From the NCBI GenBank assembly GCA_027488935.1, contig JAIYAP010000070.1:1-45676 (forward strand): DNA of 45,676 nucleotides. The letters are read 5' to 3'. This DNA comes from Saprospiraceae bacterium (GTDB taxonomy: Bacteria > Bacteroidota > Bacteroidia > Chitinophagales > Saprospiraceae). The notes under the pieces were generated by a model. It was not told where the DNA came from, did not search any database, and saw nothing but the letters and a program-made list of their open reading frames with translations. Every line of letters starts with the position of its first letter. Position 1 is the first letter of the stretch. Shown here one piece after another: positions 1 to 8,528 of this stretch. The position numbers and the translations under genes were made by a program.

Positions 1-2
1 AG

Positions 3-71
3 CACATCGAAAAATACAAAGATGAACTCAAAACCCTCATGGCACCAAATTTTCAATTGTTCTCGGTTTAG
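3..71 (+). CDS. C-terminal tail of an unidentified protein (5' end outside window)
   Basis: An open frame enters from the left edge and stops at TAG 69-71, giving a 22-residue charged tail that ends APNFQLFSV. The fragment is too short to identify. It is kept because composition and codon choice look like the coding neighbours and because the next gene converges on it. It could equally be chance. Confidence 0.3.
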   Translation, partial: HIEKYKDELKTLMAPNFQLFSV

Positions 72-112
72 CCGGGGATAGGTACAGGGTATTCAAAACC
101 ACTTCGCGTTGG

Positions 113-499
113 CTATACATTCTCTTGCGTTTTAATCCATTCGATAATTCCGCCTACAATTTCTGTCATAAATCCCTTTCCTTGAAACTCGTCGTAAGTT
201 CCGTAACCGATTTCTATTGCACCGTCTGCGTTTGGCTCGCCTACAATACATAAGTCGCCGATCATTTTATTTTCTGCTTTTGAAATTGCCGTCCAAAGTG
301 TTGAATATAAATAATTCTTGGTTTTGTCTGCTACATTGGGTAGAATTGTTTGTTCAAACGCTTCTTTTAGTTCAGGTGAAATTGTTCTTGAAGTTTTATT
401 CAGGTTAAGTTCTTCTTCCAAAGAGTTGTCGCATTTAGTGTATTTCACTAACTGGCCGTAAGTCAATGGTTTTAAAATTAGCCTTTCTGTTTCTATCAT
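113..499 (-). pseudogene. GNAT-family N-acetyltransferase, C-terminally truncated
   Basis: The 128-residue product begins MIETERLILKPLT, the usual opening of RimJ/RimL-type acetyltransferases, and carries the acetyl-CoA loop region EFQGKGFMTE near residues 105-114. Family members normally run to about 165-180 residues. This one stops at ...WIKTQENV, right after the helix that follows the cofactor loop, so the last strands and helices of the fold are missing. No continuation of the domain is visible in the 112 bases beyond the stop in any minus-strand frame. The gene is clearly AT-richer than its neighbours, which suggests transfer. It is probably a decayed or interrupted gene, although a short functional form cannot be excluded. 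The substrate is unknown. Confidence 0.6.
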
Positions 500-596
500 T
501 TGTTTGATTTTTTAATTTCTCTGTATTATTTCGGTGTCACTCTAACTACCCTGCTACCGAAACGCTATAGCCTACACCCTATTTGGATATAATGCA

Positions 597-633
597 CAAG
601 CCCCAACACTTCTAGAAGAACCATTGGGGCTTG
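597..633 (-). terminator. Hairpin downstream of asnS
   Basis: CAAGCCCCAA (597-606) pairs perfectly with TTGGGGCTTG (624-633), and the 17-base loop itself contains the palindrome CTTCTAGAAG (609-618). It lies 46 bases beyond the asnS stop. There is no long T-run on either side, so it is a plausible but not textbook terminator. Confidence 0.5.
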
Positions 634-678
634 TCAACCTGTCCAGCAATGCGCAATTATGCCCAAACGCTGCCACTC

Positions 679-2115
679 CTAAAACTCCGCACTACCCGGA
701 TACCGCGGAAACGGTATCACATCCCGAATATTGGTCATGCCCGTCACAAACAGCACCAAACGCTCGAAACCAAGGCCAAAACCGGCATGCGGGCAAGAGC
801 CAAAACGGCGGGTATCGAGGTACCAATACAGTTCTTCTTCCGGAATATGCATGGCCTGCATTTTTTGCAACAACACTTCATACCGTTCTTCACGCTGAGA
901 GCCACCTACAATTTCGCCGATGCCCGGGAACAAAATGTCCATGGCGCGTACCGTGTTGCCATCTTCATTCAAGCGCATATAAAACGCCTTGATCGCCGCA
1001 GGGTAATCGGTCAAAATCACCGGTTTTTTAAAGTGCTTTTCTACGAGGTAGCGTTCGTGTTCGCTCTGTAAATCGGCGCCCCAGGCATCAATCGTGTATT
1101 GAAATTTGCCTTTTTTATTCGGGTTCGAATTTTTCAGGATATCAATGGCCTCGGTGTAAGTGAGGCGCTGGAATTCATTTTGTACGACAAAACGCAATTT
1201 TTCGGTCAAAGCCATTTCTGAACGCTGGTCCTGTGGCTTGGATTTTTCTTCTTCCAGCAGACGTTCTTCCAGGATCCGCAGGTCTTCCGCGCAATGGTCG
1301 AGCGCATATTTGATCACATATTGCAACATGGCCTCGGCGAGGTTCATGTTGTCGTTCAAATCTGCAAACGCTACTTCGGGTTCGATCATCCAGAATTCCG
1401 CGAGGTGGCGGGTGGTGTTGGAGTTTTCGGCGCGGAAGGTCGGACCAAAGGTGTACACTTCACCCAACGCGGTGGCGGCCAATTCGGCTTCCAACTGACC
1501 AGAAACGGTAAGGTTGGTTGATTTTCCGAAAAAATCTTTGCTGGTATCAATCGCGCCGTCTTCAGTACGCGGCAATTTATCGAGATCAAGGGTGGTTACG
1601 CGGAACATCTCGCCCGCGCCTTCTGCATCGCTGCCGGTGATGATCGGGCTGTGCAGGTTGACAAAGCCGCGGTCGTTGAAAAACTTATGAATGGCGTACG
1701 AGAGCACGTGGCGAATGCGGAACACGGCCGCAAAGGTGTTCGTGCGGAAGCGCAGGTGCGCATGCTCGCGCAGGAACTCCAACGTTTGCTTTTTGGGCTG
1801 CAAGGGGAATTCTTCCGGGTTGCAATCGCCATAAATCGTGATTTCGGCGGCTTTTAATTCAAATTTCTGGCCTTTTCCTTGCGATTCCACCAAAGTGCCG
1901 TGTACGCCAATGGCTGCACCAAAAGTAATGCGTTTGAGCAGTGCCGGGTCGGTGTTTTCGTGATCCACCACCACTTGCAGGTTGAAAGCGCTGGAACCGT
2001 CGTTGAGGGCGATAAATTGGTTGTTACGGAAGGCTTTTACCCAGCCTTTTACGAGGATATCTTCTCCCAGCGGCTCGGTGCGGAGGATTTCAGTGATTTT
2101 AATACGTTGCGCCAT
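679..2115 (-). CDS. asnS: Asparagine--tRNA ligase
   Basis: This cytoplasmic class IIb aminoacyl-tRNA synthetase attaches asparagine to tRNA-Asn. The 478-residue product has the expected length. An N-terminal OB-fold anticodon-binding domain (about residues 10-115, containing [11 protein letters not shown]) is followed by the class II catalytic core. Motif 2 reads [15 protein letters not shown] and motif 3 reads [15 protein letters not shown], with the C-terminal [15 protein letters not shown] typical of AsnS rather than AspS. The ATG at 2115 starts directly before the OB fold ([11 protein letters not shown]). A TAATTTTG box lies 35 bases upstream. It appears to be transcribed alone, with a hairpin after its end. 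Its presence implies direct charging of Asn rather than reliance on transamidation. Confidence 0.97.
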   Translation of the reverse strand: MAQRIKITEILRTEPLGEDILVKGWVKAFRNNQFIALNDGSSAFNLQVVVDHENTDPALLKRITFGAAIGVHGTLVESQGKGQKFELKAAEITIYGDCNPEEFPLQPKKQTLEFLREHAHLRFRTNTFAAVFRIRHVLSYAIHKFFNDRGFVNLHSPIITGSDAEGAGEMFRVTTLDLDKLPRTEDGAIDTSKDFFGKSTNLTVSGQLEAELAATALGEVYTFGPTFRAENSNTTRHLAEFWMIEPEVAFADLNDNMNLAEAMLQYVIKYALDHCAEDLRILEERLLEEEKSKPQDQRSEMALTEKLRFVVQNEFQRLTYTEAIDILKNSNPNKKGKFQYTIDAWGADLQSEHERYLVEKHFKKPVILTDYPAAIKAFYMRLNEDGNTVRAMDILFPGIGEIVGGSQREERYEVLLQKMQAMHIPEEELYWYLDTRRFGSCPHAGFGLGFERLVLFVTGMTNIRDVIPFPRYPGSAEF

Positions 2116-2150
2116 CAGACCAGTATTTGTGTTATTTGAATTGGAAGCCG

Positions 2151-2158
2151 CAAAATTA
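2151..2158 (-). promoter_or_regulatory. Candidate -7 box of asnS (TAATTTTG)
   Basis: On the minus strand this reads TAATTTTGCGGC, matching the Bacteroidota TAnnTTTG element 35 bases before the asnS ATG. No convincing -33 TTG element is seen at the usual distance. Confidence 0.4.
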
Positions 2159-2234
2159 GGGTAAAATTGGGATTTTGGGGGAGAATTTGGAAAAAGGTTT
2201 CAGATTGTAGAGGCGGGGGGGTACGGAGAGGGGA

Positions 2235-2316
2235 GTTCCACGGAGAAGCTTGGAGGTACGAGTTTCACAGAGAAAAACTCCGCGTAACTCCATACCTCTG
2301 TGAATCTCCGTGGAAC
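2235..2316. repeat. Palindromic intergenic element, copy 1
   Basis: GTTCCACGGAGA (2235-2246) and TCTCCGTGGAAC (2305-2316) form a perfect 12-bp inverted repeat. The stretch from 2235 to about 2283 is closely repeated at 25681-25735. Both copies lie a short distance beyond the stop codon of a minus-strand gene, here pcrB. It may act as a terminator or be a dispersed palindromic element. Confidence 0.65.
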
Positions 2317-2361
2317 CCTTTTTCCCCGTGGGCCCACTTTTTCCTCCTTGAACTCCCCTTT

Positions 2362-3105
2362 CTACACCGCCGCGACCATCTCCCGCAACAATACCGGATC
2401 TTTTTCAAGCGCATTACCCACCACAATCACATCGGCGCCTGCTTTGAGGTTGGCGGCCACTTTTTCGGGTGTACGAATGCCGCCACCCACTATTAAAGGC
2501 ACCTGGATGGCACTACTTACGGCTTCAATCATGCTTTCCGACACCGGATTGAGGGCACCCGAACCGGCATCGAGGTATATGAGTTTGAGGCCGAGCATCT
2601 CGCCTGCCAGGGCGGTACACACCGCAATATCGTCTTTAGCCGCCGGAATGGGGTAAGTATTGGACATATATTGAACGGAAGTAGTGACGCCGCCATCGAT
2701 CAGCATATAGCCGGTGGAAATGATTTCGAGGGGTGACATTTTCAGAAAAGGAGCTGAAATAACGTGTTGCCCGATCAATAATTCCGGATTTCGGCCACTG
2801 ATGAGCGATAAAAACAGGAGCGCATCGGCGCGATAACTCAGTTGAAAAGAATTGCCCGGAAAGAGAATCAGGGGAATATCGCAACACTGCCGGATATTCG
2901 TTAGCAGTGCATCCAGCATGTTATTCACCACCAAACTGCCGCCGATGAAGAAGTAATCAACACCACATTCGAGGGCCAGATCGAGGGTTTGTTCCAGTTT
3001 TTTGAGGCGGAGTTTATCGGGATCCAGGAGGACGGCAAATTTTTTTTCACCCCGTCGTTTGGCTTCCTGGAGTTTGGGGTAAAGGTTGTTTTGTTGGTTG
3101 AGCAT
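2362..3105 (-). CDS. pcrB: Geranylgeranylglyceryl phosphate synthase (PcrB-type)
   Basis: This TIM-barrel prenyltransferase joins a polyprenyl diphosphate to sn-glycerol-1-phosphate, making an ether-lipid precursor. Recognisable family segments include FAVLLDPDK near the N-terminus, DYFFIGGSLV, LILFPGN, GYMLIDGG, YLDAGSGA and the phosphate-binding PLIVGGGIRTPE followed by GADVIVVGNALE. I chose the ATG at 3105 (MLNQQNNLYPKLQ, 247 residues), because this gives the family length and the longer frame would run far into the upstream gene. That gene ends 13 bases before this start, so the two are probably cotranscribed. Members of this family occur widely in Bacteroidota; the lipid product in this organism is not known. 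Confidence 0.93.
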   Translation of the reverse strand: MLNQQNNLYPKLQEAKRRGEKKFAVLLDPDKLRLKKLEQTLDLALECGVDYFFIGGSLVVNNMLDALLTNIRQCCDIPLILFPGNSFQLSYRADALLFLSLISGRNPELLIGQHVISAPFLKMSPLEIISTGYMLIDGGVTTSVQYMSNTYPIPAAKDDIAVCTALAGEMLGLKLIYLDAGSGALNPVSESMIEAVSSAIQVPLIVGGGIRTPEKVAANLKAGADVIVVGNALEKDPVLLREMVAAV

Positions 3106-3118
3106 GTTTTGAGTGCGA

Positions 3119-4540
3119 TTAGTGTGCAAATTCCAATAGTTTCGATCGAATATCGGCGGGCTGATTCCCCCTTGCTTTATCAGCAAAAGCGCCCTTCGCG
3201 TCGATAATAAAATATTGTGGAATGGCTTCGACGCCATAAACCTTTGCGATATTTTGAGGCTTGCCGGCACTGGCCAACATATTATATCCCTCGAATGCCC
3301 TTGCCGCCAATGCGTCTCTCCAACTTTCAGGGCTTGCATCGATCGAAATATTGATCATTTCAATGCCTTTTGCCTTAAAATCTGGCACAAAAGCATTCAA
3401 ATACTCCATTTTTTTAATACAAGAACCGCACCAACTGGCCCAAAAATTCAAATATACCACTTTACCTTTAAATTGAGACAAATCGACGGTATTCCCATTG
3501 GCATCCAATCCGGAGAAGCGCGGTGCGGGTGTTCCGGGGGAGACTTTTGCAAATTTTTGATACAAGTCTGCCACCTTTTCGTCATAGCCCGGCACCTGGT
3601 TATTTTGCATAAAATCGTTAAAAAGTGGCAATATTTCGCGGTAAAGTTCAATAGAAAATGCAATATTGATCATTTCCGAACGAAAAAAGGCAAGGGGCTT
3701 GCCTTCCAGCAAGGTTCCGGAGCGTTCATATTGACCCGCCCAAAACTGATCTGTTTTACCCGATTTTGATTGTTGGCGCGCCATCAATGCCAGCAAATAT
3801 TGGCGGTACCATTCGCTGCCAATCATCGGATGCTGGGTAGGTGCTTCGTATAAAAAATCAAAAAAGGGTGCATCTACCCGGTGAATATTCCCAAACACAT
3901 GACCATACACCAAGAGGTGGTAAGCCCAAAAATAGGTTATTTCAGCAGATAAAAACGCGCGGAAATCGCTGCTCAAGGCATTGGGATTTTGGGTATTAAA
4001 TTCGTCCAACAAGGTGGTTGCTGCCAATTTTCGGTGGTCCATGGAATCGCGAAACGGACCGGGCGATAATGCTTCCATCATTTGATTCATCGGAACCTCC
4101 ACGGTTGCCCACCATTGCCCTATTTTGAAACGCACGTTGTTAAACTCATCAAAATCTTGCAGGTTTTCCCGCAAATAGGTTTGTAGTAGCGCATTGTTGG
4201 CGCCTGCTTTTCCAGAAAACTGAGCAACAATTGGAAATTTAAAAGCATCCGCCCGCAATTCCAGGGTATCGTTCGGGGAAAGAAACAAGGGCAAGCGCTC
4301 CTCATTGAATTCTAAAAACACGAGTTGGGGCTCCGTCAAGTCGAATTCAAAGGAAAACTCCATCCTGAAATCCAGTTCTCTGCGGTAGGTGTCACTTTTG
4401 CCATCAATATAATAATGCGGTACAATCATACCAACCCGATCACTCGAAAAGGCATTGCGAAAGGTGCCATAAATTAAGGCCGCCTGGGTATGCCAAGCGC
4501 TAGTCAGGCAAAAAAACATCAAAAAAAGCCGTTTATCCAT
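3119..4540 (-). CDS. Secreted TlpA-like thiol-disulfide oxidoreductase
   Basis: The 473-residue protein starts with a signal peptide (MDKRLFLMFFCLTSAWHTQA). About 320 residues without a recognised domain follow, and then a C-terminal TlpA/ResA-type thioredoxin domain that begins PGTPAPRFSGLDANG near residue 335. The active site is WCGSC, with cysteines at 371 and 374, and the family cis-proline region is EAIPQYFIID. Large periplasmic or lipid-anchored proteins of this layout are common in Bacteroidota and are thought to reduce or exchange disulfides in envelope proteins. There is no lipobox, so it is predicted to be soluble in the periplasm. It lies directly upstream of pcrB with a 13-base gap. 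The N-terminal part is of unknown function. Confidence 0.85.
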   Translation of the reverse strand: MDKRLFLMFFCLTSAWHTQAALIYGTFRNAFSSDRVGMIVPHYYIDGKSDTYRRELDFRMEFSFEFDLTEPQLVFLEFNEERLPLFLSPNDTLELRADAFKFPIVAQFSGKAGANNALLQTYLRENLQDFDEFNNVRFKIGQWWATVEVPMNQMMEALSPGPFRDSMDHRKLAATTLLDEFNTQNPNALSSDFRAFLSAEITYFWAYHLLVYGHVFGNIHRVDAPFFDFLYEAPTQHPMIGSEWYRQYLLALMARQQSKSGKTDQFWAGQYERSGTLLEGKPLAFFRSEMINIAFSIELYREILPLFNDFMQNNQVPGYDEKVADLYQKFAKVSPGTPAPRFSGLDANGNTVDLSQFKGKVVYLNFWASWCGSCIKKMEYLNAFVPDFKAKGIEMINISIDASPESWRDALAARAFEGYNMLASAGKPQNIAKVYGVEAIPQYFIIDAKGAFADKARGNQPADIRSKLLEFAH

Positions 4541-4631
4541 CCTAATCCGATATCATTAATGGGTAGCAAAATAAAAGCGAAAGGTACGGAAAAGGAATAT
4601 TGCGGGATGGTTAACTATTTGCCGGATTTCT

Positions 4632-4639
4632 TAACTTTG
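4632..4639 (+). promoter_or_regulatory. Candidate -7 box (TAACTTTG) of the outer-membrane protein gene
   Basis: TAACTTTG matches TAnnTTTG and lies 29 bases before the ATG at 4669. The same octamer precedes icmF. No good -33 element is seen. Confidence 0.45.
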
Positions 4640-4668
4640 AGGGTTCAAGCCACCTTAACATTTATCCG

Positions 4669-5301
4669 ATGAAGCATATCACCTTTATTTGCCTGTTTTT
4701 CCTACCCACTTTGCTGGCCAGTCAGGAACAGTTCAGCCTTTCTTTTGCGGTGTCCCCCGATATTTCCTTTTGGACTAGCAGTGAGATCACCCAATCTTAC
4801 AGCAAGCAACTTCCCCGATTGGGATATCGAATGGAGACGAATGTGGTTTACCAATTTCATCCCAAATGGAGCCTTCTGGCTGGCTTGGGTTATGCCCGGA
4901 TGAATTTTCGGGCGCGGTTGAAAAGCCTGCAATGGCCCAGCCAAAACAACAATGGTCAGTTTGACCCATTGCTTTCAGGCGAAAACGTGCAGGATATACA
5001 TACGAGTGCCAATCTCTTCTACCTACCCCTGAGCATCCGGCGTCAGATCGGGGCTGGTTTTTATGCTGATCTGGAAACAACCACGAATTTAATTTTTTAT
5101 TATGGCAATTTTACCCTACGTCCAGGCTTTGGATTGGGCTTAGGCTGGGAACATCAAACGAAATGCGGCCATTTTCTTTTTATTCAACCCAGTTTTCGGT
5201 ATATTGTGAACAAGGCCTTCAAAGGAAGCCTGACCAGTTACAACAGCAATCCATTTAGTATAGGTGTTGCATTGGGTGCTCGGGTGTTTTTGAATCAATA
5301 A
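4669..5301 (+). CDS. Predicted outer-membrane beta-barrel protein
   Basis: The 210-residue product has a clear signal peptide (MKHITFICLFFLPTLLAS) followed by alternating hydrophobic/polar strands, with aromatic residues at strand ends (for example WSLLAGLGYARMNF, FRYIVNKAF). The C-terminus GVALGARVFLNQ looks like a last barrel strand. It resembles the small porin-like families common in Bacteroidota, with roughly eight to ten strands. Function is unknown. It is transcribed against the minus-strand operon that ends 8 bases away, and its own promoter box sits in the 128-base gap shared with the divergent TlpA-like gene. Confidence 0.7.
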   Translation: MKHITFICLFFLPTLLASQEQFSLSFAVSPDISFWTSSEITQSYSKQLPRLGYRMETNVVYQFHPKWSLLAGLGYARMNFRARLKSLQWPSQNNNGQFDPLLSGENVQDIHTSANLFYLPLSIRRQIGAGFYADLETTTNLIFYYGNFTLRPGFGLGLGWEHQTKCGHFLFIQPSFRYIVNKAFKGSLTSYNSNPFSIGVALGARVFLNQ

Positions 5302-5309
5302 TTGCGCCC

Positions 5310-6266
5310 TTACTTCTTTAACCCAATTTCCCGCAAACGCTCATCCAGATACGCTCCAGCCGTAATCGGCGCGTAATGCAATGGATTTTCATCCGTTACG
5401 CAGGAAGGCAAACAAGTCAGATCCATGGTAACCCGCGGGTGCAGGAAAAACGGAATACTCAGGCGCGATAAGTGCCAGGATGCACGCGGTGGATTAACCA
5501 CACGGTGGGTGGTACTTTTCAGGTAATTGTTAGTGAGGCGTTGCAACATATCGCCCACATTGATGACAATTTCGTCATCTTCAGGCATAATATCCACCCA
5601 AGTATCCTGGGCATTGAGCAATTGCAAACCACCTGCGCTGGCCCCAACGAGCAAGGTGATGAGGTTGATGTCTTCGTGTTGCTCGGCGCGGATGGCACTT
5701 TCCGGCTCTTCAGTGATCGGCGGGTAATAAATAGACCGCAAAATAGAGTTCCCGTGTTCAATTTTATCATCGAAATAGTCTTCACCAATTTCGAGAAAAA
5801 TAGCGATGGCTTTGAGCAACTGCGCGCCTGCAACTTCAAATTGGCGGTATAATTCGAGTCCTAAAGCAGCAAAATCCGCCACTTCAGCCACCACCACATT
5901 ATCCGTCGGGTAGGCACTTTTTAAAGGATGTCCGGCTGGGACTTCCTGGCCAATTTGGAAAAACTCCTTTAAATCGGCTACTTTTGATTGTTTGGCGTGT
6001 TCTTTTCCAAAAGAAGTATAGCCGCGCTGTCCGGCCATGCCTGGCACCTCATATTTCCTTTTTACCTCGTCGGACAAAGCAAAAAAGCGGTTCGAATTTT
6101 CATAAAATGCATCCACCAGGCTTTTAGGAATGCCGTGGTTGACCACCGCAACAAATCCTACATGGTGAAAAGCATGGCCCAGCGCTTGCACGAAGCTGGC
6201 GCGCTGTTCGGCATTACCCTGAACAAACTGGGAAAGATCGACGGTAGGTATTCCTTTTTCTGGCAT
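5310..6266 (-). CDS. Isopenicillin N synthase-like 2OG-Fe(II) oxygenase
   Basis: This 318-residue protein of the non-haem iron dioxygenase family has an N-terminal DIOX_N-type domain (GIPTVDLSQFVQG, HVGFVAVVNHGIP) and a jelly-roll catalytic domain. The iron ligands are visible as His197 and Asp199 (EQHEDINLITLL) and His254 (STTHRVVNPP). The 2-oxoglutarate-binding pair is Arg268/Ser270 (SRLSIPFF). It should use Fe(II), 2-oxoglutarate and O2 to oxidise a small molecule, but the substrate cannot be told from sequence. It is the last gene of a minus-strand run, 23 bases after nadC. That link to NAD synthesis is positional only. Confidence 0.88.
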   Translation of the reverse strand: MPEKGIPTVDLSQFVQGNAEQRASFVQALGHAFHHVGFVAVVNHGIPKSLVDAFYENSNRFFALSDEVKRKYEVPGMAGQRGYTSFGKEHAKQSKVADLKEFFQIGQEVPAGHPLKSAYPTDNVVVAEVADFAALGLELYRQFEVAGAQLLKAIAIFLEIGEDYFDDKIEHGNSILRSIYYPPITEEPESAIRAEQHEDINLITLLVGASAGGLQLLNAQDTWVDIMPEDDEIVINVGDMLQRLTNNYLKSTTHRVVNPPRASWHLSRLSIPFFLHPRVTMDLTCLPSCVTDENPLHYAPITAGAYLDERLREIGLKK

Positions 6267-6289
6267 GATAACCGCAAATTGGTGGTGAA

Positions 6290-7168
6290 CTAACGAACAA
6301 TTTTCAGACTAAGATCAAGTGGGAGGGCAGAATGCGTGAGGGAACCTGCCGAGATAAAATTCACGCCGGTATGGGCATATTTGCGCACATTGTGCAAGGT
6401 AATACCGCCAGAGGCTTCTGTTTCAAACCGGCCATTGACATGCGCCACGGCTTCTGCCAGGATCGGAATTTCGAAATTATCGAGCATGATGCGGGTGATG
6501 CCGCCTGCTTCCAGGGCCTGGCGTACTTCAACGAGGTTTCTTACTTCAACAGTAATGCCCAGGTTCAGTTTGTGTTCCTGCTGGTACGCATGCGCGCGCT
6601 CGATGGCCTGTTGTACCCCACCCGCAGCATCTACATGGTTGTCTTTAATCATAATCCAGTCGTACAGGCCCCAGCGGTAGTTTTCACAACCGCCTATTTT
6701 GACCGCCCATTTTTCCAAAAAGCGGATCAAAGGGGTGGTTTTGCGCGTATCGAGCACTTTTACAGGCAAATCGCCCACTTCAAAGGCAAAACGGCTTGCC
6801 AAGGTGGCGATACCGCTCATGCGCTGCATAGAATTCAGTACCAAACGTTCAGCCTGCAAAATAGCGCGGGTGTGTCCCTCTACTTCAAATGCCTGCTGGC
6901 CGTAAAGCACATCTTCTCCATCTACTTTATGGATCGTTAAAGTACTGCTTGGGTCGATGCGCTGGAAAATATGCTGTGCCAGTTCGATGCCGGCAATAAC
7001 GCCATAATCTTTCACTTTCAGCACGGCCTTACTTCTGCTATCGGCAGGAATGGTGGCTAAAGAGGTATGATCCCCTGCGCCCACATCTTCAAGCATAGCA
7101 GCGGTAATAAAATCATGGATCAGTTCGTCGGTAATTTGTGCGGGGCGCAAGTTCATATCTTGGTTCAA
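6290..7168 (-). CDS. nadC: Nicotinate-nucleotide pyrophosphorylase (carboxylating)
   Basis: This cytoplasmic quinolinate phosphoribosyltransferase makes nicotinate mononucleotide, CO2 and PPi from quinolinate and PRPP in de novo NAD synthesis. The 292-residue product has the family length and the signatures EDVGAGDHTSLATIP near residues 28-42, LNSMQRMSGIAT, VLDTRKTTPLIRFLEKWAV, GGCENYRWGLYDWIMIKDNH and the C-terminal barrel strand EASGGITLHNV. It sits in a tight run between a redoxin (13-base gap) and the 2OG oxygenase. No nadA or nadB lies in the window. Confidence 0.96.
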   Translation of the reverse strand: MNQDMNLRPAQITDELIHDFITAAMLEDVGAGDHTSLATIPADSRSKAVLKVKDYGVIAGIELAQHIFQRIDPSSTLTIHKVDGEDVLYGQQAFEVEGHTRAILQAERLVLNSMQRMSGIATLASRFAFEVGDLPVKVLDTRKTTPLIRFLEKWAVKIGGCENYRWGLYDWIMIKDNHVDAAGGVQQAIERAHAYQQEHKLNLGITVEVRNLVEVRQALEAGGITRIMLDNFEIPILAEAVAHVNGRFETEASGGITLHNVRKYAHTGVNFISAGSLTHSALPLDLSLKIVR

Positions 7169-7181
7169 TTGATGTTAAATT

Positions 7182-7745
7182 TTAAGTTGTTTTCCATTTA
7201 ATGTTACAACCGCCCGATGGACGTTGCTGGGTTGCAATAGGTTGTCCGAGCAGTAAAGCCTCCAGTGCTGCACGCAGATCAGCACCTGTTACCGGTACCG
7301 GGTTGCGTTTGGGCCGGCTATCATCGAGTTGGCCCCGATACACCAATTTTAAATCTGCATCAAACAAATAAAAATCGGGGGTACAAGCGGCATCGTACGC
7401 GCGGGCAACCTCTTGATGTTCGTCGTAAAGGTACGGAAAGGTATAGCCAACCGCATGCGCTTGTTCGGTCATTTTATCGGGCGCATCTTCCGGATGGGCT
7501 TCCACATCATTGCTGCTGATGGCGATAAAGCCGATGCCTTGTGCCTGATAGGCCTTGGCGATGCGTACAATTTCGTCGTTGACATACAGTACATACGGGC
7601 AATGATTGCAGATAAACATCACCAGTGTTCCGCGGGTACCGATCAAATCCTGGAGGGTACGTTTTTGGCCACTAACGGTGTCCAAAAGTTCAAAGGGTGG
7701 CGCAATGGTACCGAGTGGCAGCATTACGGATTCAGTATAAGCCAT
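7182..7745 (-). CDS. Thioredoxin-fold redoxin (AhpC/TSA-like, CNHCPYV type)
   Basis: The 187-residue cytoplasmic protein opens LPLGTIAPPFELLDTVSGQKRTL, as in the AhpC/TSA-redoxin family, and has the motif FICNHCPYVLYV with cysteines 46 and 49. This fits the redoxin subgroup with CxxCPYV rather than classical peroxiredoxins. It probably reduces peroxides or protein disulfides; the exact activity is unknown. It lies 12 bases after vanY and 13 before nadC on the same strand. Most likely it is cotranscribed with the upstream thioredoxin. Confidence 0.85.
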   Translation of the reverse strand: MAYTESVMLPLGTIAPPFELLDTVSGQKRTLQDLIGTRGTLVMFICNHCPYVLYVNDEIVRIAKAYQAQGIGFIAISSNDVEAHPEDAPDKMTEQAHAVGYTFPYLYDEHQEVARAYDAACTPDFYLFDADLKLVYRGQLDDSRPKRNPVPVTGADLRAALEALLLGQPIATQQRPSGGCNIKWKTT

Positions 7746-7757
7746 TGTGACCGTTTT

Positions 7758-8528
7758 TTATTTTTGCTTACAGTTTTGATTAATTCCGGCAACGAAATGT
7801 GTAACGGCATCAATTTGGGTGGCCGTCTCGGCGCCTTGAAAGCCCGTAATCATTTCATTTTTAATGGTTTGCAAATATTGAGCGAGCAATTCGCCCGCAA
7901 GGGGGGTATAGCTCCAATGCCAGCGTTCTTCCTCGTAGCCGTGGGGCCGTTCAGGACCTTTGGCGGTATAGGGTTGGCAAAAACCGAATGCGCCTGCGTG
8001 TTGCTGCAGCCACTCGTAAGTAGTGGCATATTTACCGCCTTTTTTAAAAGAAGGATTATTCAGGTCGTTGAGATCGATATCCGTCCCCCAATGGTGGCGT
8101 GAAGTGCCGGGCATGGACGAGTATTCCAGGATTTTGCGCGCCCGTTGCTCAGCGCCTGGGGCGTCTTTGGCAAAACGCGTCCATTTCCCTTCCCAAATTT
8201 GTTTTTGTTGTTGAAAGTTGCGGGTGGAGGAGATAATTTTAAGATTTACCTTATCCTTTTGTGCTGCCGCAAACATTTTTTTAAACGCCTCAAACGTTTC
8301 TTGGTGCAGATACATCCCCGGCTTGTCGGTGTAAGGCTTCCCCACGGCTACAAAGGACGGATGTTTGGTTGGGTCAAATTTGCCCAGCAGGTATTCCGTT
8401 TCTACCTTCGAAACCTGCGCTACAGGGACAGGGGTTGCTGTTTCGGCCCGTTTTTCGGTTGCCGAATCGTTGGCGCAGCCCAGTCCGCCCAAAAAAAGTA
8501 CCAGAATAAAAATGCTTATTGTGCGCAT
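7758..8528 (-). CDS. VanY-like D-Ala-D-Ala carboxypeptidase lipoprotein (M15B)
   Basis: The 256-residue product has a lipoprotein signal (ISIFILVLFLGGLGC, Cys18) and a peptidase M15B domain. The zinc site can be read from SRHHWGTDIDLND (first His and Asp) and ERWHWSYTP (second His, with the general-base Glu before it). These enzymes trim peptidoglycan stem peptides in the periplasm. The start overlaps the end of the thioredoxin gene by 13 bases, which suggests coupled translation. Without a van regulatory system nearby, it should be read as a housekeeping cell-wall enzyme rather than as glycopeptide resistance. Confidence 0.88.
   Translation of the reverse strand: MRTISIFILVLFLGGLGCANDSATEKRAETATPVPVAQVSKVETEYLLGKFDPTKHPSFVAVGKPYTDKPGMYLHQETFEAFKKMFAAAQKDKVNLKIISSTRNFQQQKQIWEGKWTRFAKDAPGAEQRARKILEYSSMPGTSRHHWGTDIDLNDLNNPSFKKGGKYATTYEWLQQHAGAFGFCQPYTAKGPERPHGYEEERWHWSYTPLAGELLAQYLQTIKNEMITGFQGAETATQIDAVTHFVAGINQNCKQK

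Noticed and set aside
624-2164. Several plus-strand open frames opposite asnS
   Set aside because: They lie wholly or largely over a well-supported tRNA synthetase gene and show no family signatures; they are antisense shadows.
7758-8528. Vancomycin resistance gene vanY
   Set aside because: No vanHAX or VanRS genes lie nearby, and similar lipoprotein peptidases are ordinary cell-wall enzymes in Gram-negative bacteria.
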